This document shows positions 23,830-31,282 of a stretch of DNA of 36,128 nucleotides, piece by piece; within the stretch, counting starts at the first letter, position 1, and every line of letters starts with the position of its first letter. Under the pieces are notes generated by a model, which did no database searches, was not told where the DNA came from, and saw only the letters and a program-made list of their open reading frames with translations. The position numbers and the translations under genes are program-made. The DNA lies in contig MGWK01000006.1 of the NCBI GenBank assembly GCA_001800975.1, positions 1 to 36,128 on the forward strand, read 5' to 3'. The stretch is from Flavobacteria bacterium RIFCSPLOWO2_12_FULL_35_11. GTDB lineage: Bacteria; Bacteroidota; Bacteroidia; Flavobacteriales; Flavobacteriaceae.

Positions 23830-23878
23830 CTTAACAGTATCTTAAAATCTGCTTAATAAATTCATTGTATAATCTTAA
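23830..23878 (-). promoter_or_regulatory. OmpR-type direct-repeat operator upstream of rubrerythrin
   Basis: The minus strand has TTAAG at 23874-23878, 23852-23856, 23841-23845 and 23830-23834. Three are separated by exactly 11 bp and the fourth is 22 bp away. This is the direct-repeat geometry bound by OmpR/PhoB-family response regulators. A GTACTTTG sequence further downstream resembles the -7 box, so the array covers the -35 region. A matching array lies upstream of DUF2231. Confidence 0.5.
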
Positions 23879-23886
23879 CTTACGTT

Positions 23887-24345
23887 CTATAAATTATTAA
23901 AATCCGGTAACGCAAGCTCAACACCAACGCCGTGACTAAAAACCAATTGACCTCCCAAATATCCTGTCCTGGCAACTGACACTGCCAATAAAGCATATAA
24001 TAAAATACCAACCCATTTTACATTAGAATTTTGAACCTTAAAATAGTAAATAAGAACACTAAACAGTGCAGTAATTATGGCCAACCAAAGGGATATTAAA
24101 GCTGCTTGTTCGTGCAATTCCATAGGTATTTTTAGCGGACCTTCTTCAATGCCATCACCTGCATAATTTCCGCTAACATAAGCAGCAATTGCACCTAAAG
24201 CCCCTAAAAGTAAAAGATAAAAAGCCGTATTTTTAAAAAAATCCTTTTTACTGAAAAGTGCCATGAGTTCCGAAAGAAATCCAACCATCAATAAAGCAAT
24301 CGGAAAATGAATAATAATAGCGTGAAGATGTGTTGCAGAAATCAT
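23887..24345 (-). CDS. DUF2231 domain integral membrane protein
   Basis: This 152-residue inner membrane protein has four hydrophobic helices. The opening HLHAIIIHFPIALLMVGFLSE, with two His near the first helix (HAIIIHFP), is the diagnostic start of DUF2231 proteins. HEQAALISLW in the middle has a third His. The His arrangement suggests haem or metal binding and a redox role, but the function is not established. It lies 122 bp upstream of rubrerythrin on the same strand. Each has a TTAAG direct-repeat array at 11-bp spacing upstream, so both may respond to one regulator. Confidence 0.85.
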   Translation of the reverse strand: MISATHLHAIIIHFPIALLMVGFLSELMALFSKKDFFKNTAFYLLLLGALGAIAAYVSGNYAGDGIEEGPLKIPMELHEQAALISLWLAIITALFSVLIYYFKVQNSNVKWVGILLYALLAVSVARTGYLGGQLVFSHGVGVELALPDFNNL

Positions 24346-24385
24346 TATATTTTAGTTTTAGTTAAGTAAATAACTGCCATTTGTT

Positions 24386-24423
24386 ATTTAAGAATCCTAA
24401 AGAATTTCTTAAAATTCGCTTAA
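24386..24423 (-). promoter_or_regulatory. OmpR-type direct-repeat operator upstream of DUF2231
   Basis: On the minus strand TTAAG occurs at 24419-24423 and 24408-24412, followed in phase by TTTAG at 24397-24401 and a degenerate TAAAT at 24386-24390, all at 11-bp steps. The first 17 bases nearly match the array upstream of rubrerythrin (TTAAGC-N2-ATTTTAAG in both). Confidence 0.5.
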
Positions 24424-24479
24424 ATTTTTGCTATTTAAATTTGGTTTTTTATTTAATTAAATTTCTCTTTCTTCCCTCC

Positions 24480-25403
24480 TTACTTCATCAATTCCAAAAC
24501 TTTATCGATGTTTTCATTGGTAGCCAAATCTGTTCCTTCGCTCATTGTTGTGGCAACACCGCAAACTACGCCCCATTTCAGCATTTTTTCGGTTGAAAAT
24601 CCTTGCTGAATTCCATATATCAATCCGGCAACCATGCTGTCGCCTGCGCCAATAGTGCTTTTTACTTTCACAGAAGGTGTTGATTTATAAAAAATTCCTT
24701 CGTTTGAAGCTATAAAAGCGCCTCTTGCCCCTAAAGAAACAACAACATATTGGGCCTTTTTCGATTTTATCAGTTCCATTGCAAACGATTCTTGTTCTGC
24801 TCCGGATAAAAACTCTTTTCCTGCAAGTTGCGCCAATTCCCTTTGGTTGGGTTTCATTAAATAAACATTTTCCTTTAGCAATTCCTTCAAGGCAGGGCCG
24901 GAAGTGTCTATGACTATTTTTATATTTTTATCGGCTAAATATTTTATCAATTGCGCATAATAATCTATGGGCATTTTCTCAGCTAAACTTCCGCTAAGCA
25001 CCAAAATATCTAGGGAATTCAATAATTCTTTCAATAGATTTTTTATTGAATCAAGTTCTGTTTCGCTCAATTCGTTGCCGGGCATTCCAAAACGATATTG
25101 AAATCCGGTTTGGGCGTCAACAATGGAAAGATTTTCCCTCGTCCAGGCTTTTACAGGAATAACTTTTGGCTGGATGCTTTCTTTTTTCAGTAACTCCGTA
25201 AGGTATTTTCCCGTATCGCCTCCAGAAGTCAATATACATGTCGTATCTGTGCCGAGCCTTTTTAACATTCTGGAAATATTAATTCCTCCGCCGCCGGGCT
25301 GATATTGTATGGAATGACATTTAAGTTTTTGCTCAGGAATTAAACTGGCTACTTTGGCACTTTTATCCAAAGCTGGATTTACCGTTAATGTTATTATTTT
25401 CAT
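24480..25403 (-). CDS. 1-phosphofructokinase/PfkB-family sugar kinase
   Basis: This 307-residue cytoplasmic kinase phosphorylates a sugar phosphate with ATP. The opening MKIITLTVNPALD is the classic start of the 1-phosphofructokinase/6-phosphofructokinase-2 subgroup. YQPGGGGINISRMLKRLG is the PfkB signature 1. STIGAGDSMVAGLIYG is signature 2 with the catalytic Asp. The ATG at 25403 was chosen. A TTG at 25427 would add eight unlikely residues. The substrate could be fructose 6-phosphate, fructose 1-phosphate or tagatose 6-phosphate. No sugar PTS or operon partner is adjacent, so it may be a minor glycolytic isoform. Confidence 0.92.
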   Translation of the reverse strand: MKIITLTVNPALDKSAKVASLIPEQKLKCHSIQYQPGGGGINISRMLKRLGTDTTCILTSGGDTGKYLTELLKKESIQPKVIPVKAWTRENLSIVDAQTGFQYRFGMPGNELSETELDSIKNLLKELLNSLDILVLSGSLAEKMPIDYYAQLIKYLADKNIKIVIDTSGPALKELLKENVYLMKPNQRELAQLAGKEFLSGAEQESFAMELIKSKKAQYVVVSLGARGAFIASNEGIFYKSTPSVKVKSTIGAGDSMVAGLIYGIQQGFSTEKMLKWGVVCGVATTMSEGTDLATNENIDKVLELMK

Positions 25404-25458
25404 GTGCAGATTCTTTGTTGGATTCAACCGATTTTCAATATCAAAAATACAACTTTCT

Positions 25459-27240
25459 TTATTTATTTAATATAATACCAGTTTTACGAACCAAATCCTT
25501 GAACCGAGGTTCTTTTTGAAGCTCGTGGAAATTAGGTCGCTGCAACATTATAGGCAATTCATCGTCATGAATTTCATAAGCCATTTCAAGATAATCCAAT
25601 GCTTCATTTTTTTCATTTAGAAACATATGAACTTGGGCCAATACCGTTGGATTTGAAGTGTATGAAAGTGGCTTGCTTTTGGCTTTCGATAACCAAAGTC
25701 GAAAAGATTGCTCTGCATTGCCGGCATATGTAAAATTTATGGCTGCAGATTCATTTCCCATGATCTCCTGTAGCATTTTCCATGAATTTATGGCTTCTTC
25801 TTTTTGCCCCAGAAAATATTGAACATATCCTAATCCTTCCCAGGCAAATCCATAATTTGGAAAAAGCTCCAATACCTTTTTATATTGCGATATTGCTTTT
25901 TCATAGTCGTGCGCCAAATAATAGCGATCAGCAACCAAACTTCCGATCATAGGGTTCAATGGATCTAATTTTTCAGCCAGTAAAGCTTCCTTTATTGCTT
26001 TATTAAATTGATTAGTAACTAAATAATAATTAGAAAGCAACATATGTCCGTTGGCATTGTTTGGATCTAATTTTAACCCTATTTCGGCCATTTTTCTCAT
26101 TTCTTCCCAATTCCAATCACATTTTCCGGCTATTTTTCCTTTGATAATATAAGCGGCTCCCAAAGTATTGTCTAACAGTACTGCTTTGTCAATGGCTGCT
26201 CGGGCATTTTTTGTATTCCTCTCTTTTTCATCGTGTTTGCTGTAGAATTTATTCAGTGATATATAAGATTCTGAAAGGGTTGCATAGGCTGGCGCATAAC
26301 CCGCGTCCAGTTTTATGGATTTGTTCAAATATTCGATGGCACTGTTGACAGATTTATAGGTTTCCAAATTCATTAAATAACGGCCTCTTAAGTAAAGTTC
26401 ATAAGCTTTGGCATCAACTCTATATTTATGGGCTTTCAATTGATTTGGCTGGACAACTGCTGTAATTTCATCCGCAATTTCAGTGGAAACTCTATCGACC
26501 AATTGCAAAATATTTTCAAATTTTTCCTTGTAACTGCGAGACCAAATGTGTTTTTCTCTTGGAAAAGATTTAATGAGCTGAACCATAATTCGTACGCTGT
26601 CAGCATCAGATAGTATAGAACCCTCCAATAAATAATCAACATCAAGCTCTTTTGCGATATCGGATAAAAGCTTATTTTCATCTTTGTAACTCATCGCTGA
26701 GGTTCTGGATATTACCCTCACAGAATCCCTTTTTGACAACTCTACATTAATTGCATCCGTAATTCCTTCAGCCAAATAATCCTGGCTTTTATTATTGGAA
26801 AGGTTTAAAAATGGCAGCACCACAATAGATTTTTCTGTCATTTCAATAGCGACATCATTTTTTTTATTTCCATTTTTCTTGGTAAAAAAGGACCAAGACT
26901 GATTTATAAGAAGAAAAATTACAACGATTGACAAGGAAACAATAATAACTTTATTAAGCCTATTTTTTGTTTGTGGCAATTCATGCACTTGTTGATCAAT
27001 ATCAGGAGTTTTTTTGAGACCTTCTGGTGTTATCTCATAAACCCAGGCAAAAACCAACCAAAATGGAAAAGCAATACAAATAACAAAAACAATTATTTTG
27101 AAAATATAAGTCGGCGCACCAAAACCATTAAGAACAATTGAAGATACTTGAATAACAACCCAAGCCATGATTAAATAAGCAATAGCCGCCTTGAATACAT
27201 TTCGCCGCTTGAGTTCTTCTATGTATTTTTTGAATCTCAT
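25459..27240 (-). CDS. TolB/FlgO-like membrane protein with TPR repeats
   Basis: This 593-residue protein starts with two hydrophobic segments (YLIMAWVVIQVSSIVLN and IFKIIVFVICIAFPFWLVFAW), preceded by the basic LKRRNVFKAAIA. A third span lies at about 92-110. The domain starting SIVVLPFLNLSNNKSQDYLAEGITDAI, and continuing to the VRVISRTSAMSYK region, is the FlgO/TolB N-like domain seen in adenylate-cyclase-like TPR proteins. The C-terminal 300 residues contain TPR repeats (YAPAYATLSESYISL, ANGHMLLSNYYLV, FAWEGLGYVQYFLGQ). No cyclase catalytic domain is present. The role is probably scaffolding or signalling at the membrane. A TATCTTTG box lies upstream at 27384-27391. Confidence 0.85.
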   Translation of the reverse strand: MRFKKYIEELKRRNVFKAAIAYLIMAWVVIQVSSIVLNGFGAPTYIFKIIVFVICIAFPFWLVFAWVYEITPEGLKKTPDIDQQVHELPQTKNRLNKVIIVSLSIVVIFLLINQSWSFFTKKNGNKKNDVAIEMTEKSIVVLPFLNLSNNKSQDYLAEGITDAINVELSKRDSVRVISRTSAMSYKDENKLLSDIAKELDVDYLLEGSILSDADSVRIMVQLIKSFPREKHIWSRSYKEKFENILQLVDRVSTEIADEITAVVQPNQLKAHKYRVDAKAYELYLRGRYLMNLETYKSVNSAIEYLNKSIKLDAGYAPAYATLSESYISLNKFYSKHDEKERNTKNARAAIDKAVLLDNTLGAAYIIKGKIAGKCDWNWEEMRKMAEIGLKLDPNNANGHMLLSNYYLVTNQFNKAIKEALLAEKLDPLNPMIGSLVADRYYLAHDYEKAISQYKKVLELFPNYGFAWEGLGYVQYFLGQKEEAINSWKMLQEIMGNESAAINFTYAGNAEQSFRLWLSKAKSKPLSYTSNPTVLAQVHMFLNEKNEALDYLEMAYEIHDDELPIMLQRPNFHELQKEPRFKDLVRKTGIILNK

Positions 27241-27383
27241 TTTTTCGCTCCATCTTTTTCATTTTTCAAATATGTTGTTCCAATTAAAAAACTGTTCTAA
27301 ATCATTGCAAATAGCTTATTTGCATATATTTGACTTTTCTTCTTTTAACTATTTTGTGTCGAATATGGATTTATCTTAACGTA

Positions 27384-27391
27384 CAAAGATA
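27384..27391 (-). promoter_or_regulatory. -7 box (TATCTTTG) for the TolB/TPR gene
   Basis: The minus strand reads TATCTTTG, a perfect TAnnTTTG match, about 145 bp upstream of the start codon. The long leader between has no obvious structure. Confidence 0.45.
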
Positions 27392-27493
27392 CTTTCTGAA
27401 ACTAAAAAATAAAATGATTTTTATCAAAAATGAAGATGAGATTTCTCATTTTCGTTACTTGTATTGTTAAAATATTGATAAATTTTCGTAAAA

Positions 27494-28834
27494 TTAGCTA
27501 CTTTTTTTCGTCGGATTTTCTGAAGTTGAAGTGTTGTCGTTTTTATGTTTCAAGATATAATTGGCCATCATTTTTTCAATCAATTCGTCTTTGGTTAAAT
27601 GATGGAAAACTGTTTTAATCTTGTCTTTTAAAGTGGCCGGAATTTCGTGGTCAGGTTTGGTTTTAAAGAGTTGTTTTGCCCACAAAACCATATTATTTTC
27701 CTCAATACTTTGCGAATCAGGTTTTTTGAATTCCTTAAAATCGATTCCCAATTCCTCCTGAAATTCTTTCAATTTTTCAATTTCTTCCTGCTGAATAACT
27801 GTTAATGAATAACCTTTGGCTCCTGCCCTGGCGGTTCTTCCGCTTCTGTGAACATACAATTCGGCAACATCGGGCAAATGGTAATTCACTATATAGGATA
27901 TTTCTTTTACGTCAATTCCTCTAGCCGCCAAATCTGTAGCCACCAAAATATTGATATAGCCTTCTCTGAATTGCCCCATAATCCGGTCGCGAATTGGTTG
28001 CGACAAACTTCCGTGCAAAGCGCCTGAGGAAAATCGGTTTATCGCCAAATTTTTGGCCAATTTATTAACGGCAGCTTTGGTTTTACAAAAAATAATGCCG
28101 CGCTCCCCTTCTTTGGAAGTTAAAAAATGCATCAGAACCTCTAATTTTTCAATAGGTTCAACCACCACGTATTCGTGGTCAATAGCCTGATTTCCGACAG
28201 TTTCCATGTTGGCGCTCACCATAATCACGTACTTGGACATATAGTTCTGCACCAATTGTTTGATGGTTCCCGGCAAGGTTGCTGAGAATAAAAAAGTTCT
28301 TTTCTTTTTTGGCAATTCGGCGCAAATTTCATCCAAACCTTCTTTAAGGGAAGTCACCATTTCATCGGCTTCATCAAGCACCAAATAATTGGCTTGCTTG
28401 ATGTCTATCGCTTTGCGTTTTATCAAATCAATTAAACGTCCGGGCGTTGCAATTACAATATGAGTGGTATCCGACAAGCGTTCAATTTGGGGTTTTATGG
28501 GAATTCCGCCGCAAACTTCAGCTATAGAAATTTCAGGCAAATACTTGGAAAATACTTCCATATTTGTAAAAATCTGATGCCCCAATTCTCTGGTCGGAAC
28601 TAAAATTACTGCTTGAATATGTTGCTTATCCAAATCTATCAACTGCAATAAAGGCAATCCGAAAGCTGCGGTTTTTCCTGTTCCAGTTTTAGCCAAACCG
28701 ACAAAATCGTCGTTTTTTGACAGTAAAACCGGAATTGTTTTATTCTGAATTTCTGTTGGTTCAGAAATATTTAAATCGGATAGACTTTTCAGTATAGGTT
28801 CTGAAATTCCTAAAGCGGAGAATTGTTTTGACAT
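27494..28834 (-). CDS. DEAD-box RNA helicase
   Basis: This 446-residue ATP-dependent RNA helicase remodels ribosomal or messenger RNA. A Q-motif region (FSALGISEPILKSLSDL) starts it, followed by AKTGTGKTAAF (motif I), VPTRELG (Ia), VLDEADEM (motif II, DEAD), SATLP (motif III) and HRSGRTARAG (motif VI). The last 80 residues are charged and end with NTSTSENPTKKSS, lacking a recognised RNA-binding domain. The length fits a core DEAD-box enzyme. A TACCTTTG box at 28849-28856 lies directly upstream, giving a very short leader. A second helicase gene lies two genes away. Confidence 0.96.
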   Translation of the reverse strand: MSKQFSALGISEPILKSLSDLNISEPTEIQNKTIPVLLSKNDDFVGLAKTGTGKTAAFGLPLLQLIDLDKQHIQAVILVPTRELGHQIFTNMEVFSKYLPEISIAEVCGGIPIKPQIERLSDTTHIVIATPGRLIDLIKRKAIDIKQANYLVLDEADEMVTSLKEGLDEICAELPKKKRTFLFSATLPGTIKQLVQNYMSKYVIMVSANMETVGNQAIDHEYVVVEPIEKLEVLMHFLTSKEGERGIIFCKTKAAVNKLAKNLAINRFSSGALHGSLSQPIRDRIMGQFREGYINILVATDLAARGIDVKEISYIVNYHLPDVAELYVHRSGRTARAGAKGYSLTVIQQEEIEKLKEFQEELGIDFKEFKKPDSQSIEENNMVLWAKQLFKTKPDHEIPATLKDKIKTVFHHLTKDELIEKMMANYILKHKNDNTSTSENPTKKSS

Positions 28835-28848
28835 AAAATTAATTTGTG

Positions 28849-28856
28849 CAAAGGTA
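28849..28856 (-). promoter_or_regulatory. -7 box (TACCTTTG) for the DEAD-box helicase
   Basis: The minus strand reads TACCTTTG, a perfect TAnnTTTG match, 15 bases before the ATG. The -33 region is T-rich but lacks a clear TTTG. Confidence 0.5.
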
Positions 28857-29000
28857 ATCAGTCTTTCCGCTAAAAAAGTAAATATCTTTCAGTAATTAAA
28901 TCATTTATAATGAATTTCTTATTCTTGTGAATTAGATTCTCGTTTTGAAAATGGCTTAAATACGGGCTATTATCGATTTAACTAAACACTATAAAATGAT

Positions 29001-29453
29001 TCAACTTAATGATTTCTCAAAACAGACACTATTTTCAACATTTTCATATTGTCCGTAGTTCGCTATAATTTTATAGCCATTTTTTTTATAAAGTCCGATA
29101 GCTTCAGGTTGATTTACGCCTGTTTCCAATATACATTTGGCGAACAAAAGCTCTTTTGCCCAATGCTCTAATTCGGTCAAAATTTTTGTGGCAATTCCTT
29201 TTCCCCTGCTATTTGGTGAAACAAACATTCTTTTTACTTCTGCTGCACTTGGTTCGTATTCCTTAATTGCTCCGCAGCCAATTGGCATATCATTATCGTA
29301 CGCCACAACTACATGTTTAATATCGTTTAGCTTGTTAAACTGATTGTAAAATGAATGTTCCTCGCCATCTCTTATTTGTAAATCGGCATCAAGGAATTTC
29401 ACAAGTTCCATAAAATCTAAATTCATTGCATTTGTTCTAAGCAGTTTTATCAT
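29001..29453 (-). CDS. GNAT-family N-acetyltransferase
   Basis: This 150-residue cytoplasmic acetyl-CoA-dependent transferase has the motif A core VKRMFVSPNSRGKGIATKIL, where R/Q-x-x-G-x-G/A binds the cofactor pyrophosphate. The preceding GCGAIKEYE strand and the late EAIGLYKKNGYKII with NYGQY complete the fold. The substrate is unknown; small-molecule amines or protein N-termini are possible. The ATG at 29453 (MIKLLRT) was chosen. An upstream ATG at 29477 would add eight residues and is less consistent with family starts. It stands between two helicase genes on the same strand. Confidence 0.92.
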   Translation of the reverse strand: MIKLLRTNAMNLDFMELVKFLDADLQIRDGEEHSFYNQFNKLNDIKHVVVAYDNDMPIGCGAIKEYEPSAAEVKRMFVSPNSRGKGIATKILTELEHWAKELLFAKCILETGVNQPEAIGLYKKNGYKIIANYGQYENVENSVCFEKSLS

Positions 29454-29563
29454 AAGTTTGTTTTTTTGGTGATGCACAATAAGCTGTAATTTTACTTTCC
29501 AAATATAATAAACCTAACAGTTTTTTAAAACCTGTAAGGTTTGGCATTAAAAATAATTTTAAA

Positions 29564-30883
29564 CTATATAGTGGCTATTCTTACTTTTTTATTTTTCAAT
29601 TTGGTGTTATTCAGCGTTTTAATAAGTTCGATTGCTTTTATTGCAGGAACGGCCACAAAAGCGCAATCTTGTTTTAGCTCAATAATTCCCAATTCATCGT
29701 TGCCGAGTTTTCCTTGTTTTAGAAACAATCCGGCAATATCGCCTTTTGAAATCTTGTCTTTTCTACCTCCTGAAATAAATAACGTTTCCCATTTTGAAGT
29801 CTTTGGCAAAGGTTTATTTTTAAGGATTTCAATTGCCGCATCTGGCGTAAATTCGGATATTTTCTCTTTTTCCCACTGAATGACATAAGCGGTTCCTTTC
29901 GCATTCATACGTGCAGTTCTTCCGTTTCTGTGCGTGAATTCATCGAGCTTTAAAGGCAACTGATAATGGATAATATATTTTATTTCCGGAATGTCCAATC
30001 CTCTGGCTGCCAAATCTGTAGCCACAATCACCTGATGTGTACCATTGCGGAATTTTATCAGGGTTCTTTCACGATCTTTTTGTTCCATTCCGCCATAAAA
30101 ACAGCCGTGTAGTATTTTGTTTTTGTTTAAAAAATCACTCACCATTTCTATGGTGTCCCTAAAATTACAGAAAACAATTGCAGGCGCATTTTCAATATGG
30201 CAAAGCACTTTCACCAATGTTTCCAGTTTATCTTTGGTAGGAGAAATAATGGTTTTTATTTTCAAAAGCGGCGTTTCTTCTCCATCTTCTTTCAGATAAT
30301 TGATGGTGGTCGGATTGATTAAGCCAACAAATTTAGGGATTTTTAAAGCTTGTGTCGCCGATGTTAATATGCGTTTGTTCACCTTGGTTAATGCTGTAAT
30401 GATTTCTTTCATTTCTTCTTCAAAACCAACTTCCAGAGATTTGTCAAATTCATCAAGCACCAACGTTTTAATATTTTGGGTTGAAAAAGTGCCCCGTCGT
30501 AAATGATCTGCGATTCTTCCAGGAGTACCGATTAAAATGGCCGGCAAATGGTTCAATTCAATTTTATCCTTGGAAAATGGACGTCCGCCATAAACCGCAT
30601 TGGCTTTAAAACCCGTTCCCATTTCACGTGTAACTTGCTCTATTTGAATGGCCAATTCTCTGGAAGGCACTAAAATTAAAGTTTGGACTTCAGCGCAATC
30701 CGCATCCAATTCTTTAATAATAGGCAGTAAAAACGCCAAAGTTTTTCCGGTTCCTGTTGGAGACAATAAAATAATATTGTTGTTGGAATTGATTGCAATT
30801 TCTGCTTCTCGCTGCATTTCATTGAGCTTTTCAATACTCAATTTGTCTAAAATATGTTGCGGTTCTTTAATGATGTTTGCCAT
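29564..30883 (-). CDS. DbpA-like DEAD/DEFD-box RNA helicase
   Basis: This 439-residue ATP-dependent RNA helicase has motif I SPTGTGKT, VPSRELA (Ia), VLDEFDKS (motif II with Phe instead of Ala), TSATQ (III) and HRNGRTARM (VI). The C-terminal 75 residues (KWETLFISGGRKDKISKGDIAGLFL to the end) resemble the DbpA RNA-binding domain that targets 23S rRNA hairpin 92. A ribosome assembly role is therefore likely. DEFD variants keep the Asp and Glu that bind Mg-ATP. The upstream stretch is not clearly promoter-like. The protein is of typical length for the Bacteroidota DbpA-like group. Confidence 0.93.
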   Translation of the reverse strand: MANIIKEPQHILDKLSIEKLNEMQREAEIAINSNNNIILLSPTGTGKTLAFLLPIIKELDADCAEVQTLILVPSRELAIQIEQVTREMGTGFKANAVYGGRPFSKDKIELNHLPAILIGTPGRIADHLRRGTFSTQNIKTLVLDEFDKSLEVGFEEEMKEIITALTKVNKRILTSATQALKIPKFVGLINPTTINYLKEDGEETPLLKIKTIISPTKDKLETLVKVLCHIENAPAIVFCNFRDTIEMVSDFLNKNKILHGCFYGGMEQKDRERTLIKFRNGTHQVIVATDLAARGLDIPEIKYIIHYQLPLKLDEFTHRNGRTARMNAKGTAYVIQWEKEKISEFTPDAAIEILKNKPLPKTSKWETLFISGGRKDKISKGDIAGLFLKQGKLGNDELGIIELKQDCAFVAVPAIKAIELIKTLNNTKLKNKKVRIATI

Positions 30884-30971
30884 ATTGTAAAAGTACGGCT
30901 AATTAAAGTGACATTTTTCCAAAGTTTTTTATAATATTTAGAACATTTATTTTTTTAGTTTTAGAAACATA

Positions 30972-31204
30972 GTTGTCCGATAAAAATTCATTGGAATGAT
31001 TAACATCAATCTAAAGGGGACTTAACAAACAGTTCACCCCGCTGGGGCTTGTTTTATTAGGATAACCATTTTTCTACAAATAGGTCGTCCCGATGGGACT
31101 GAATCAGCTCCATAGGAGCTAAATATTTGTAGAAAAACATGAAAAATCAATTATTAAGCCCCATCTGGGCGACCTGTAAGTTTTGCAAAATTTAATCGGA
31201 CAAC
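30972..31204. repeat. MITE/REP-like element with nested palindromes
   Basis: The ends GTTGTCCGAT at 30972 and ATCGGACAAC ending 31204 are 10-bp perfect inverted repeats enclosing 233 bp. Inside are a second inverted pair (TTTTTCTACAAATA and TATTTGTAGAAAAA) and three variants of a CGTCCCGATGGGACT-type palindrome, near 31034, 31084 and, inverted, 31158-31177. There is a further palindrome around CTCCATAGGAG. No transposase lies inside. It fills most of the 399-bp gap 30884-31282, together with the 31222-31252 terminator. It resembles RAYT/REP-type intergenic elements of Bacteroidota. Confidence 0.6.
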
Positions 31205-31221
31205 AATGTTTTGGGAATAAA

Positions 31222-31252
31222 AAAATGCCCAACAATCACTATTGGGCATTTT
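31222..31252 (-). terminator. Terminator after the M16 peptidase gene
   Basis: AAAATGCCCAA at 31222-31232 pairs with TTGGGCATTTT at 31242-31252 (11-bp perfect stem, 9-nt loop). A T-run follows on both strands. It lies 31 bases beyond the M16 stop. Confidence 0.88.
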
Positions 31253-31282
31253 ACAACTTATTTATATTTTTATATCTTCAAT

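Noticed and set aside
29541-29879. Plus-strand ORF of 112 aa antisense to the DbpA-like helicase
   Set aside because: It lies opposite the conserved C-terminal RNA-binding domain and has Ser/Phe-rich shadow composition.
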